Positions 19,449 through 28,208 of a stretch of DNA of 45,866 nt are shown here, one piece after another. Position 1 is the stretch's first letter, and each line of letters opens with the position of its first letter. This stretch comes from Aromatoleum toluolicum (GTDB taxonomy: Bacteria > Pseudomonadota > Gammaproteobacteria > Burkholderiales > Rhodocyclaceae), in contig NZ_WTVS01000048.1 in NCBI RefSeq assembly GCF_012911005.2, positions 1 to 45,866 on the forward strand. The letters run 5' to 3'. The notes below the pieces were generated by a model that had not been told where the DNA came from, searched no databases, and saw only the letters and a list, made by a program, of their open reading frames with translations. The position numbers were made by a program, and so were the translations under genes.

Positions 19449-20822
19449 ATGCATAAACGTTTTCACAAGACCCTGTTCGGCCAGGTGGTCATCGCCCTGA
19501 TCCTTGGCGTCGTCGTCGGCTTCGTATGGCCGGAGTTCTCGGTCAAGCTCAAGCCGCTCGGAGACGGTTTCATCAAGCTGATCAAGATGATCATCGCCCC
19601 CCTCGTCTTCTGCGTCGTCGTCCACGGCATCTGCAGCACCGGCGACCTGAAGAAGGTCGGCCGGGTCGGCGTCAAGGCGGTCGTCTACTTCGAGATCGTC
19701 ACGACCTTCGCGCTTGCGCTCGGCATCCTGCTCGCCTACGTGCTGCAGCCCGGTGTCGGCATGAACGTAGACCCGAAATCGCTCGACGCCTCGGCGATGA
19801 GCGGCCTCACCGAGCGCGTGCATCAGGCGACGAGCACCGTCGACTTCCTGATGAAGGTCATCCCGGCGACCTTCTTCGACGCCTTCGCCAAGGGTGACAT
19901 CCTGCAGGTGTTGTTGATCGCGATCCTGTTCGGTTGCGCGGTCGCGGCCCTCGGCGAACGCGGCAAGCCCGTCACCGCCGCGATCGACAGCCTCGCGCAC
20001 GTGTTCTTCAAGCTGATCGGCTTCATCGTCAAGCTCGCCCCGCTCGGCGTGCTCGGCGCCATCGCCTTCACCGTCGGCAAGTACGGCATCGGCTCGCTCA
20101 AGCAGCTCGGCATGCTGGTCGCCCTCTTCTACGTCACCTGCGCGATCTTCGTCGTTGGCGTGCTCGGCTTCATCCTGCGCCTGGCCGGCTTCAACATCTT
20201 CAAGCTGCTGCGCTACCTGCGCGAGGAACTGCTGGTCGTGCTCGGCACCGCGTCGTCCGACTCCGTGCTGCCGCAGGTGATGCGCAAGCTCGAGCTCATG
20301 GGCATCAAGGACTCCACCGTCGGCCTCGTGATCCCGACCGGCTACTCCTTCAACCTCGACGGCTTCTCGATCTACCTGACGCTCGCCGCGGTGTTCATCG
20401 CCCAGGCCACCAACACGCCGCTATCGACGGTCGACCTGCTGACGATCCTCGCGATCTCGCTGGTCACATCGAAAGGCGCCCACGGCGTGCCGGGTTCGGC
20501 AATCGTGATCCTCGCCGCGACGCTCTCGGCGATCCCCGCGATTCCCGCCATCGGACTCGTGCTGGTGCTGTCGGTCGACTGGTTCATGGGCATGGCGCGC
20601 GCGCTCACCAACATGATCGGCAACTGCGTCGCGACCGTCGTCGTCGGCGTGTGGGAGAAGGACATCGACCGCCAGCGCGCGAACAAGGTGCTCGACCGCG
20701 AAATCGTGATCGACCTGAACGCCCTGGCCGGCACGCCCGCGCCGCAAGCGACGGTCCCCGGCCCGCTCGCCGCGGAAGCCCTCCCCATCGACCCGCTCGC
20801 CGCCGGCGCCCGCAGCGCCTGA
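19449..20822 (+). CDS. dctA: C4-dicarboxylate/cation symporter
   Basis: A 457-aa inner-membrane symporter of the dicarboxylate/amino acid:cation (DAACS) family, with about eight helices plus re-entrant loops. The serine-rich loop [12 protein letters not shown], the [10 protein letters not shown] motif and [11 protein letters not shown] are diagnostic. GAGGTGA precedes the start. Typical substrates are succinate, fumarate and malate. It heads an operon whose next genes are a second allantoicase and ureidoglycolate lyase, an unusual pairing, so a ureide-derived acid is possible as substrate. Confidence 0.92.
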   Translation: MHKRFHKTLFGQVVIALILGVVVGFVWPEFSVKLKPLGDGFIKLIKMIIAPLVFCVVVHGICSTGDLKKVGRVGVKAVVYFEIVTTFALALGILLAYVLQPGVGMNVDPKSLDASAMSGLTERVHQATSTVDFLMKVIPATFFDAFAKGDILQVLLIAILFGCAVAALGERGKPVTAAIDSLAHVFFKLIGFIVKLAPLGVLGAIAFTVGKYGIGSLKQLGMLVALFYVTCAIFVVGVLGFILRLAGFNIFKLLRYLREELLVVLGTASSDSVLPQVMRKLELMGIKDSTVGLVIPTGYSFNLDGFSIYLTLAAVFIAQATNTPLSTVDLLTILAISLVTSKGAHGVPGSAIVILAATLSAIPAIPAIGLVLVLSVDWFMGMARALTNMIGNCVATVVVGVWEKDIDRQRANKVLDREIVIDLNALAGTPAPQATVPGPLAAEALPIDPLAAGARSA

Positions 20823-20901
20823 CGGGCTCGCAAACAGAACGGCACCCGCGGCGGCCAACGCTGCGGGCACTATATCCACCATCCCCGACAAGGAAGACAC
20901 C

Positions 20902-21936
20902 ATGAGTCACAACACCGGCAGCATCCGCATCGCCGAACCCGCCGTCCTGCCCGACTGGGCGCTGCGTTCGGTCGATCTCGCCAACCCGAGGATTGGCGCC
21001 AAGGCGCTGTATGCCTCCGACGACTTCTTCGCCGAAGTCTCGCGCATGTTGAACCCCGAGCCCGCGCAGTTCGTCCCCGGCAAATACGACGACAACGGCA
21101 AGTGGATGGACGGCTGGGAGACCCGCCGCAAGCGCACCACCGGTCACGACTGGTGCCTCGTCAAGCTTGGCCGCAAGGGCACGATCCGCGGCTTCGACGT
21201 CGACACCAGCCACTTCACCGGCAACTACGCGCCCGCCGTGTCGATCGAGGCGACCGTCGCGGACAGCGACGACGTCGCCGCGCTCAAGGACGCGAAGTGG
21301 GTCGAGATCCTCCCCTCGACCTCGCTCTCCGGCAACAGCCACCACCTGCTGCGCGCGAACTCCGACGCTGCCTTCACCCACCTGCGCGTGAACATCTACC
21401 CCGACGGCGGCATCGCGCGGCTGCGCGTGTATGGCCAGCCGGTCGGCGTGTTCGAAGGACGCGGCGACGAGCTCGTCGATCTGGTCGCGCTGGAAAACGG
21501 CGGTCGCCCGGTCGCGTGGAACGACGCCCACTTCGGCACCGCCTCGAACCTGATCCTGCCCGGGCGCGGCATCAACATGGGCGACGGCTGGGAAACCCGC
21601 CGCCGCCGCGAGCCCGGCTCCGACTGGTGCATCCTGCAGCTCGGCGCCGCCGGCATGATCGAGAAGATCGAAGTCGACACCGCCCACTTCAAGGGCAACT
21701 ACCCCGACCGCTGCTCCATCCAGGCCGCCTTCGTCGAGGGTGGCACCGACCAGTCCGTCATCACCCAGAGCATGTTCTGGCCGGTACTGCTGCCCGAGCA
21801 GAAGCTGTCGATGGATGCCATCCACAGCTTCTCCGAGCAGATCGCCAAGCTCGGCCCCGTCACCCACGTGCGCCTCAACATCATCCCTGATGGCGGCGTC
21901 TCGCGTCTGCGCCTGTGGGGCAAGGTGTCGCGATGA
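20902..21936 (+). CDS. alc: Allantoicase (copy 2)
   Basis: A 344-aa allantoicase of the same length as the 12770 copy and about 96% identical in protein. The first 220 bp differ by about five bases and the last 415 bp by about three. The intervening 350 bp differ by about 45, mostly silent. Flanking DNA is unrelated. Both internal repeats and all motifs are intact, so it should be active. It lies 79 bp after dctA and overlaps allA by ATGA. Confidence 0.94.
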   Translation: MSHNTGSIRIAEPAVLPDWALRSVDLANPRIGAKALYASDDFFAEVSRMLNPEPAQFVPGKYDDNGKWMDGWETRRKRTTGHDWCLVKLGRKGTIRGFDVDTSHFTGNYAPAVSIEATVADSDDVAALKDAKWVEILPSTSLSGNSHHLLRANSDAAFTHLRVNIYPDGGIARLRVYGQPVGVFEGRGDELVDLVALENGGRPVAWNDAHFGTASNLILPGRGINMGDGWETRRRREPGSDWCILQLGAAGMIEKIEVDTAHFKGNYPDRCSIQAAFVEGGTDQSVITQSMFWPVLLPEQKLSMDAIHSFSEQIAKLGPVTHVRLNIIPDGGVSRLRLWGKVSR

Positions 21937-22466
21937 ACGCCCTGCCCTTGCGGGCGGACGTGCCGGAACCGCGGCACGTCGTCGCCGAAGCGCTGACCCC
22001 GGAAGCGTTCGCCCCCTTCGGCGACGTCATCGCGGCACGCGACGACGTGCGGCGCTTCGCGATCAACGGCGGCAACACGATGCGCTACCACGATCTCGCG
22101 AAGATCGACCCGGGCCCGGACGGGCACGCCATCGTGTCGATCTTCCGCGGCGAACCACGCACGCTGCCGTTTCCGGTCGAGATGATGGAACGCCACCCGC
22201 TCGGCAGCCAGGCCTTCGTGCCGATGTCGGGGCGTCCCTACCTCGTCGTCGTCGCGCCGGCAGGCGATCCGCCAGCGGCGGAGGACCTGCGGGTATTCCT
22301 CGCGCGCGGAGACCAAGGCATCAATTACGCCCGCGGCGTGTGGCATCACCCGCTGCTCGCGCTGGATGCGGTGTGCGACTTCGTCGTCATCGACCGCGCG
22401 GGCAACGGCCACAACTGCGACGAGATCACCCTCGACGAAGTCGTCCTGATCGAGCCCCCCCGCTAG
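21933..22466 (+). CDS. allA: Ureidoglycolate lyase (copy 2)
   Basis: A 177-aa ureidoglycolate lyase with the same family segments as copy 1 ([40 protein letters not shown]). It has an extra N-terminal stretch of about 10 residues. The ATG at 21933 overlaps the alc stop; a longer in-frame start at 21915 lies inside alc and is less likely. It is clearly more diverged from its paralogue than the adjoining alc is. It ends the dctA operon. Confidence 0.91.
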   Translation: MNALPLRADVPEPRHVVAEALTPEAFAPFGDVIAARDDVRRFAINGGNTMRYHDLAKIDPGPDGHAIVSIFRGEPRTLPFPVEMMERHPLGSQAFVPMSGRPYLVVVAPAGDPPAAEDLRVFLARGDQGINYARGVWHHPLLALDAVCDFVVIDRAGNGHNCDEITLDEVVLIEPPR

Positions 22467-22473
22467 GCGGTGC

Positions 22474-22524
22474 GCCCGGCCCGTAGCGACGCCGGGCCGT
22501 GGCAGGAACACGCTGTCACGGCCC
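22474..22524. terminator. Stem-loops between convergent allA and the SenC-linked gene
   Basis: Two overlapping inverted repeats are visible: GCCCGGC/GCCGGGC (22474-22480 and 22491-22497) and GGGCCGTG/CACGGCCC (22494-22501 and 22517-22524). They are mutually exclusive and sit between convergent stop codons, so a bidirectional terminator is likely. Confidence 0.5.
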
Positions 22525-23124
22525 GTGGACGGCGCGCGGATTCCCCACGGGGGGACCACCAACGAACAGGTGGCCAAGCCACGCCGCAAACAGCAGCAGA
22601 GCAAGCTTGACCATGAGCCATCCGGCGCTTTCCTGCTGATCGACGAGGTAGCTGTTGCACAATCGCTGCGGCGCGGCGAGGTAAAGCCACCCGAGCACGG
22701 CCAGCATGCTGATGAAGTTGGTCCACACGAATCCGCGGCCGATGATACCGAGCCGGCGCCACGCGAGCGCCAGCGGCACGCCGACGAGCGCCGGGAGACT
22801 GACGAACTTCGCCACCTCGACGAGCGGATGCGCGAGCGCGTCGTCGAGCGCACGCGGCAGCATCCACCAACTCGACGCGAAGAGCGCCACCACGACAAGC
22901 GGTATCGGGCCGCCGGCGATGGCGAGGAGCCGCTCCTGGTGGTGCGCCACGAGCAGGCGACAGGCAGCGAAGCCGATCGCGGCGAGAAGCGGAATCTGCA
23001 CCAGCATGTGGCCACTCATCGTCGCTTCGAGCCAGCTCCGTACGGGCGGGGCCGCGAGCAACAGGTACAGCGCGCCGAGAGCGCAGAAGCGGATGCGGGC
23101 GCGATCGGGAGCAATGGCTGTCAC
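22516..23124 (-). CDS. Six-helix membrane protein of the heme-copper reductase cluster
   Basis: A 202-aa protein with about six hydrophobic helices (near 11-32, 40-59, 67-90, 103-123, 130-150 and 168-188). I recognise no motif. Its start overlaps the SCO/SenC stop by 4 bp, so it is coupled to that gene. In the norSY-senC-orf1 clusters known from ammonia oxidisers, a membrane protein gene follows senC, and this one occupies the same place. An assembly or copper/heme delivery role is possible but not shown. Confidence 0.72.
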   Translation of the reverse strand: MTAIAPDRARIRFCALGALYLLLAAPPVRSWLEATMSGHMLVQIPLLAAIGFAACRLLVAHHQERLLAIAGGPIPLVVVALFASSWWMLPRALDDALAHPLVEVAKFVSLPALVGVPLALAWRRLGIIGRGFVWTNFISMLAVLGWLYLAAPQRLCNSYLVDQQESAGWLMVKLALLLFAAWLGHLFVGGPPVGNPRAVHGP

Positions 23125-23735
23125 AGTGCCTCCTCGAGCTTCGCGGCAAATTGCAGCGGCACATCGAGATCGCTGATCTCGACGAGCCGGCCGTCGCGGC
23201 CGACGAGGTGGATCGCGGCGTTGTGCTCGAAGCCGCCGAAGCGGTCGGCGATGACGACGACACCGAACGCCTCCAGCAACGCCCGCAGCTGCGCCGCATC
23301 GCGCACCCGCGCGAGCCGCCAGTGCTCGCCGTCGGCGCCGTGGGCGATGCCGTAAGCCTTGAGACTCGCGGGGTCGTCGCGCTCAGGGTCGAAGCTGATG
23401 CTCAGCAACGCGACATCGCGCCCAAGGGCATCGGCCGGCACGCGGTCGCGAATCTGCCGGAACGCCATGCCTAGGCTGTTGCAGATCGTGGTGCAGCGGG
23501 TGTAGATGAACTCGACCGCGAGCAGGCGTCCGCGGTAGTCGTCGATGCCGAAGACGCGGCCGTCCTGGTCTTCGAGGACGGCCGCGGGCAAGGGGCGCGG
23601 CGCGCGCAATACGTCTGCCCGCCGCGCGGTCTCCGCGGTGAATGCGGTGAAGCCGTCGGTGCCCCACCAGAAGGCGCCGCTACCGAGGACGGTCACCAGC
23701 GCCGTGACGGCGACGCTGTGCGCGACGCTAGTCAT
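23121..23735 (-). CDS. senC: SCO1/SenC copper chaperone
   Basis: A 204-aa membrane-anchored thioredoxin-fold protein that helps build the CuA centre. An N-terminal hydrophobic segment (about 7-25) anchors it with the domain outside. The CxxxC copper motif is CTTIC (Cys81, Cys85). The distal His ligand is His171 in FEHNAAIHLV. DPERDDP is also typical. It is the third gene after the two reductase subunits, 10 bp downstream. Confidence 0.88.
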   Translation of the reverse strand: MTSVAHSVAVTALVTVLGSGAFWWGTDGFTAFTAETARRADVLRAPRPLPAAVLEDQDGRVFGIDDYRGRLLAVEFIYTRCTTICNSLGMAFRQIRDRVPADALGRDVALLSISFDPERDDPASLKAYGIAHGADGEHWRLARVRDAAQLRALLEAFGVVVIADRFGGFEHNAAIHLVGRDGRLVEISDLDVPLQFAAKLEEAL

Positions 23736-23745
23736 GTGCCGGGAC

Positions 23746-25239
23746 TCATGCGGTGGCAGCGCGCGCGACCGGAGCGCGCTGGTAGTCGTGCCGCGCCAGT
23801 CCGATGCGGGAGAAGAAGCGGACGATGAACAGCAGCGACGAGGCGATCACCAGCATCGCGAACACCGCCCCGATGCGGTCGTACGGCACCCATTCGGGGA
23901 GATGGGCAGCGTAGCGGCGGGCGACGCTTTCCTTGCCGGAATACAGGAAGCTCAGCGTGAAGCCGAGCACCGACGAGGTGAAGAGCCAGAACGCGATGCG
24001 ATCGAGCAGCCGATCGTCGGCCTCGTGGTCGGGCTTGCCGAGGTAGTACATGAAGCCGAACACCATCGTCACCATGCCGAGCAGCAAGTAGGTGTGAAAA
24101 TGGCCCGGCACCCACAGCGTATTGTGCATCACATAGTTCACGGTGATGGTGCCGTCGATGAAGGCCGGCATCGCGCCCGCGGCCCAGCCGAACAGAGACA
24201 GGAAAAGCAGCTTCGACGCCATGTCCCAGCGGATGCCCGAGCGATACACGATCATCAGCGCCCCGTAGCCGGTGACGACCAGGATAGGCACGGTGTTGAG
24301 GTAGCCGATCACGTGGCCCATGACGAGCATCCATTTTGGAAACGCGAAATCCATCAGCAGGTGGTGCGGAAAGATGAACATCACCATCAGCGTCGAGGCG
24401 GTCCACGACGCGAGGAACACCTTGTTCGACTTCCACGGCCGCTGCGTGTAGCGCGGGAGGATTTCGTAGACCGCAATCACCGCCATGTAGATCGTCGCGT
24501 TGATGAAGATGTGGCCGAAGAAGTAGATCATGCCCTTCGCCAGCAGCGGATCGATGTCGAATCCCGGCACGTAGAGGTTCACCAGCATCATCGTCAGGAT
24601 GCTCGCGCCGACGACCAGACCGATGACATTGACGATCGTGACCATCGCGCTGGCGACGACCGTCGGCGGCGGCGCCTTGCCGTCGTCGTGGCCGAAAAGC
24701 TGCGGCCAGCCGAGCGCGCGGGCGAAGTTGCCGTAGCGCGCGACGATCGCGCGGGCGATGTCCAGATGCAGCAGCAGGAATCCCACGCCGATGACGAGCA
24801 GCCCGCCCATGAAGAGTGCCGCGGCGCCCGGGCTCCACATGCCCATCGACTTGCCCGGCAGCGGGAACAGGAAGGTCCACGCGCCATGGAAGTGTCCGAT
24901 CAGCACGCTGCCGAGGATCATCACGACGCCGGCAAGGAACAGCACGAGGTTGGCGATGAAGATGCGCGACGACAGGTCGACGTACTGGCGCAGGAAGTGC
25001 CACATCACCGACGCGCCGGCGATCGCGGCGATGCCGACCATGCCGGCGCCGTGCAGCGTCATCAGTTCGTAGAAGCGGTCCGCGCCGATCGAGATCCACT
25101 GCGCCTGCTCCAGCCGCATCAGCAGGCCGAAGACCATCATCAGCAGCAGCACTGCGGCGGAGGTCGCGAGATAGGCCAGCACGCCGGCCTTTGCCCCGTG
25201 GTCCGGGGTGTGTTCGTAGGTGTAGGTCGCCACGTTCAT
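23746..25239 (-). CDS. Heme-copper reductase subunit I lacking the active-site Tyr; probable sNOR-type nitric oxide reductase
   Basis: A 497-aa protein with about 12 or more helices, resembling B-family (ba3-type) subunit I. The metal ligands are present: His63 and His382 (low-spin heme), His380 (high-spin heme), and His243, His292 and His293 (CuB). In oxidases His243 opens HPxVY, whose Tyr is cross-linked to it. Here the segment is HIFIN, with Asn247 in the Tyr position. Loss of this Tyr is known from NO-reductase branches. With subunit II, SenC and a membrane protein, the cluster matches norSY-senC-orf1. I placed the start at 25239, after GGAGG. If the inference is wrong, it is an atypical cytochrome c oxidase. 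Confidence 0.82.
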   Translation of the reverse strand: MNVATYTYEHTPDHGAKAGVLAYLATSAAVLLLMMVFGLLMRLEQAQWISIGADRFYELMTLHGAGMVGIAAIAGASVMWHFLRQYVDLSSRIFIANLVLFLAGVVMILGSVLIGHFHGAWTFLFPLPGKSMGMWSPGAAALFMGGLLVIGVGFLLLHLDIARAIVARYGNFARALGWPQLFGHDDGKAPPPTVVASAMVTIVNVIGLVVGASILTMMLVNLYVPGFDIDPLLAKGMIYFFGHIFINATIYMAVIAVYEILPRYTQRPWKSNKVFLASWTASTLMVMFIFPHHLLMDFAFPKWMLVMGHVIGYLNTVPILVVTGYGALMIVYRSGIRWDMASKLLFLSLFGWAAGAMPAFIDGTITVNYVMHNTLWVPGHFHTYLLLGMVTMVFGFMYYLGKPDHEADDRLLDRIAFWLFTSSVLGFTLSFLYSGKESVARRYAAHLPEWVPYDRIGAVFAMLVIASSLLFIVRFFSRIGLARHDYQRAPVARAATA

Positions 25240-25247
25240 GTCCTCCG

Positions 25248-25778
25248 TTACTGAGCGACGACCCTGATCTCGGTCATCATGTTGTGGTGGGCGACGCCGC
25301 AGTACTCCATGCACAGGACCTTGTAGGTTCCGGCCTCGGTGAAGGTGTGGCGCAGCGTGTTCGTGTAGCCCGGCATCGCCTGCGTCTGCGCGACCAGATG
25401 CAGATTGGCGTCGTAGATGCCGAAACCGTGATTGACGTCCGCGCTGGTCACGCGAAACTCGACCGGCTGGCCCGCGGCGACGTGATCCCGGCTCAGTTCC
25501 CAGCGCCACTGGTAACCGGTCGCGTCGACGACCTGCACCGCCCCCGAACCGGTGCGTGCGCGTGCCGCGTCGTACGGCAGATCCAGCAGCGTGTAGATCA
25601 TGGCCGGTCCGAATACCAGCACCAGCCCCCAGAACAGCCGCGTACGCAGGCGATAGGCGCTCTTCTGCAGCGGTGCGTAGTCTTCCTGGCGCCGGCCGGA
25701 ATTGATGGCGACAAAGGCAAAGCCGAAGGCGACGAGCGTCATCAGCACTAGCGATATTTGCCAAGCGATTGGTTGCAC
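25248..25778 (-). CDS. Heme-copper reductase subunit II with CuA centre
   Basis: A 176-aa protein with two N-terminal helices (about 5-25 and 48-66) and a periplasmic cupredoxin domain. The CuA ligands are all present: His117, Cys156, Glu158, Cys160, His164 and Met167 (CMEYCGVAHHNM). It therefore accepts electrons from a cytochrome c or blue copper protein. It is the first gene of the cluster, with a sigma-54 promoter about 62 bp upstream, and lies 8 bp ahead of subunit I. Confidence 0.88.
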   Translation of the reverse strand: MQPIAWQISLVLMTLVAFGFAFVAINSGRRQEDYAPLQKSAYRLRTRLFWGLVLVFGPAMIYTLLDLPYDAARARTGSGAVQVVDATGYQWRWELSRDHVAAGQPVEFRVTSADVNHGFGIYDANLHLVAQTQAMPGYTNTLRHTFTEAGTYKVLCMEYCGVAHHNMMTEIRVVAQ

Positions 25779-25839
25779 GGTGAATTCTCCCTGTCATGCG
25801 ATCGTTTTCGGGACGGAACGTCCCCCGTGCATTCACTTA

Positions 25840-25854
25840 GCCAGCACCGTGCCA
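25840..25854 (-). promoter_or_regulatory. Sigma-54 promoter of the heme-copper reductase cluster
   Basis: Read on the minus strand it is TGGCACGGTGCTGGC. The -24 box is perfect, and the -12 GC doublet is correctly spaced although TTGC is TGGC. It precedes the subunit II start by about 62 bp. Together with the divergent sigma-54 activator gene, this makes local control likely. Confidence 0.7.
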
Positions 25855-25927
25855 CCTTCTGCAAACGATTGATCCCAATCATTTTTCGTGGCCGCGATCG
25901 CTGTTGAAATGTGGTCGCCAGCACAAC

Positions 25928-25959
25928 TGAACGTTCACGTTGAACGTTCAGACTGAACG
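25928..25959. promoter_or_regulatory. Tandem TGAACGTTCA enhancer-like sites
   Basis: Two identical 10-bp palindromes TGAACGTTCA (25928-25937 and 25941-25950) are followed by a third half TGAACG (25954-25959), all at a 13-bp period. They lie 74-105 bp upstream of the sigma-54 promoter for the reductase genes and 14 bp before the activator's ATG. They would suit enhancer binding plus autoregulation. Confidence 0.7.
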
Positions 25960-25973
25960 GAAGGAGGATTTCG

Positions 25974-27320
25974 ATGCCGAGTCTGGCGACCTTGAGGGTG
26001 TTTCTCGACAGCCTCGAAGAAGGCGTGCTGTTTCTGGATGCCACGCGCCGCGTGCTCGAGATAAATAGCGCCGCCGCGCGGATGATCGGGCGCGACAATC
26101 CGCGCGTGGTCGATGCACTGTGCCCGACCTTGTTCCCGGGAACGGAGTGCGCCCGCGCCTGCGAAGCACGCGGACAATGTTCGCTGACCCCGGCGAAGGG
26201 CGAGGACGACAAAATCCAGGACATCGTGATCCGCTCGCCGGCAGGCATCGACATCCCGCTGCGCATGTGGGCGATGCTGTTGCCGCCGAACGAATCCGGG
26301 CTGTACTGCGCGATCATCCTGCGCGACCGCTCGCGCGAGCTGGAACTGGAAGCCGAGGTGCGCGACCGCTGGCAGCTCGGCGGGCTCACCGGCCGCAGCC
26401 GTGCGATGCAGGACTTCTACCAGAAGGCGCTACGCGTCGCGGCAAGCGAAGCGAACGTGTTGATCACCGGCGAAAGCGGCGTCGGCAAGGAACTGGTCGC
26501 CCGCGCGCTGCACGACAATTCGCCGCGCGCAAAAGGCCCGTACGTGGCCGTGCATTGCGCTTCGCTGCCGGAGAACCTGCAGGAATCCGAACTCTTCGGT
26601 CACGCGAAAGGTTCGTTTTCCGGCGCCACCGGCGCGCGCATCGGCCGTTTCGAAGCGGCCAACGGCGGCACGCTGCTGCTCGACGAAATCGGCGAGATTT
26701 CTCCCGCGACGCAGACCCGGCTGCTGCGCGTGCTGCAGGAACGGGAGATCGTGCGTGTGGGGGAAAATCATCCGCGCAAGGTGGATGTACGCGTCATCGC
26801 GGCGACGCACCGCGATCTGGCTGCGATGGTCGCCCGCGGCGAGTTTCGTGAGGATCTTTATTACCGTCTGCACGTCCTGCCGCTGCACGTGCCGGCGTTA
26901 CGAGAGCGCCGGGAGGACATCGCACTGCTCGCGAGCCAGTTGCTCGGCGAGCTGAGCGGACGCTACCACCGGCCCGAGCTGCGACTGTCGCCGGAGGCAA
27001 TCGTGGCGATGGAGGCCTACGCCTGGCCCGGGAATGTACGGCAACTCTTCAACGCGCTGGAATATGCGGTCGTAAACTCGGATGGCGCGACGATCCTGCC
27101 GCGGCACCTGTTGCCCGACGTGGCGGCGCGGGCCGGATCGCCCCCTGCCGCGCACCCGCCCTTGCCGCTGACGCGCTACTATGCGACACCACTGACGCCG
27201 GACGAGGAGCACGCGCAGATCAATCGCATGCTCGACGCGTGCGGCGGAAACAAGGCCGAGGCCGCCCGTCGCCTCGGTATGTCGCGTACGACCTTGTGGA
27301 AGCGGCTCAACCGCGCCTGA
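25974..27320 (+). CDS. Sigma-54 activator with Cys-rich PAS sensor domain
   Basis: A 448-aa enhancer-binding protein. Residues 1-120 form a PAS-like sensor with Cys50, Cys59, Cys63 and Cys69 in one loop ([14 protein letters not shown], then GQC), a possible metal, Fe-S or redox site. Residues 137-370 form the AAA+ domain: Walker A GESGVGKE (166-173), Walker [11 protein letters not shown] (231-240). The sigma-54 contact loop is GSFSGA (213-218) where GAFTGA is usual. The C-terminus is a Fis-type helix-turn-helix ([18 protein letters not shown]). It is divergent from the reductase cluster, with its likely sites in between. AAGGAGG precedes the ATG. NO, oxygen or redox sensing is plausible. It lacks the GAF domain of NorR. 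Confidence 0.88.
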   Translation: MPSLATLRVFLDSLEEGVLFLDATRRVLEINSAAARMIGRDNPRVVDALCPTLFPGTECARACEARGQCSLTPAKGEDDKIQDIVIRSPAGIDIPLRMWAMLLPPNESGLYCAIILRDRSRELELEAEVRDRWQLGGLTGRSRAMQDFYQKALRVAASEANVLITGESGVGKELVARALHDNSPRAKGPYVAVHCASLPENLQESELFGHAKGSFSGATGARIGRFEAANGGTLLLDEIGEISPATQTRLLRVLQEREIVRVGENHPRKVDVRVIAATHRDLAAMVARGEFREDLYYRLHVLPLHVPALRERREDIALLASQLLGELSGRYHRPELRLSPEAIVAMEAYAWPGNVRQLFNALEYAVVNSDGATILPRHLLPDVAARAGSPPAAHPPLPLTRYYATPLTPDEEHAQINRMLDACGGNKAEAARRLGMSRTTLWKRLNRA

Positions 27321-27362
27321 GCCGATCGGCAACGGGCGCCCTGGCCCGGCAGGCAGGAGCGC

Positions 27363-27713
27363 CTATCGCGAACGCCCGTCGAAGTGCTTCACAGGCAAGG
27401 ACGCGAGCTTCACGCCCTCCAGGCAACGCACGTTGATCGCCGCCATGCGGTTGCCCTGCGGATCCGTCCCTTCGCCGAACGGGTGGATGCCACAGGTCGG
27501 GCAGAAGCGATGCTTGATCGTGTGCGTGTTGAAGGTGTAGGTGCTGAGCTTGTCCTCCGGCGTCAGCAGGCGCAGCTTGTCGCGGGGAACGAACCACATC
27601 AACGCCCCCTTGCGCGTGCATATCGAGCAGTTGCAGTCCATCACCTGGGTAAGTTCGCCTTCGACCTCGAAGGCCACCTGTCCGCAATGGCAGCTCCCCT
27701 TGTAGATCATCAC
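27363..27713 (-). CDS. GFA-family (glutathione-dependent formaldehyde-activating enzyme-like) protein
   Basis: A 116-aa zinc protein of the Gfa/CENP-V fold. Cysteines occur as CHC (8, 10), CNCSIC (27, 29, 32) and FCPTCG near 71-75, the full set of two zinc sites. AAAGGAG lies upstream of the double ATG start. The family name is historical and most members have no proven reaction. It meets the sigma-54 activator gene tail to tail. Confidence 0.85.
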   Translation of the reverse strand: MMIYKGSCHCGQVAFEVEGELTQVMDCNCSICTRKGALMWFVPRDKLRLLTPEDKLSTYTFNTHTIKHRFCPTCGIHPFGEGTDPQGNRMAAINVRCLEGVKLASLPVKHFDGRSR

Positions 27714-27749
27714 CTTGCTCCTTTCATCGGAATCGGCTCCGACGGAAAC

Positions 27750-28187
27750 TCATAAGGGAATGTAGCCCAGCAATATGGCCGCCCCCAGCACGGAGAAAAC
27801 ACCGCCCAGGGCACCCAGGAGCAGCGGCGCCATCCACAGTTCGCGGAAGGATCTGATTCGCGCCTCATGGGGCCGCCCGGGATCGTAAAGGACACGGACC
27901 GACGCGCCAAGTGCGTACGCAGGCGGATTCGAATGGGCCAGCGCGCTGAAGCGCATCTGCGCCCCGCTACCCGCCGTGAAGGAAACGACCGGCCGATACG
28001 TGCGCGGATCTCCCGCTTCCATCGCGGGCTCCTCCTCCAGCGCGACAACCTCCCCGGGGGCCTCCCTGGCCGTTTCCAGAAACGCCCGCGTACGAGCCCC
28101 CTGGCGTGCGGCAATGGTCAGCAGCCCCGTCCCCGCGAGCAGGAAGATCACCGGCAAGACGACACCGAGGAAGAACTCGTCGGACAC
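27750..28187 (-). CDS. DUF3592 membrane protein
   Basis: A 145-aa protein with a transmembrane helix at each end (about 6-27 and 118-142) and a beta-rich middle containing YRPVVSFTAGSG and VRVLYDPGRPHEARI, the DUF3592 pattern. The start is GTG with GGAGG six bases upstream. Function is unknown. It lies between the GFA-like and GST-like genes on the same strand. Confidence 0.72.
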   Translation of the reverse strand: MSDEFFLGVVLPVIFLLAGTGLLTIAARQGARTRAFLETAREAPGEVVALEEEPAMEAGDPRTYRPVVSFTAGSGAQMRFSALAHSNPPAYALGASVRVLYDPGRPHEARIRSFRELWMAPLLLGALGGVFSVLGAAILLGYIPL

Positions 28188-28208
28188 GGTCGGCCTCCAC
28201 CCCCGCCC

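Noticed and set aside
20605-21867. A 420-codon minus-strand frame very similar to the end of the 11222-13735 frame
   Set aside because: The similarity only mirrors the duplicated alc genes on the other strand.
23746-25239. Plain annotation as an aerobic cytochrome c oxidase subunit I
   Set aside because: The active-site Tyr is missing (HIFIN for HPxVY), and the gene set fits sNOR better. I kept the oxidase reading as the fallback.
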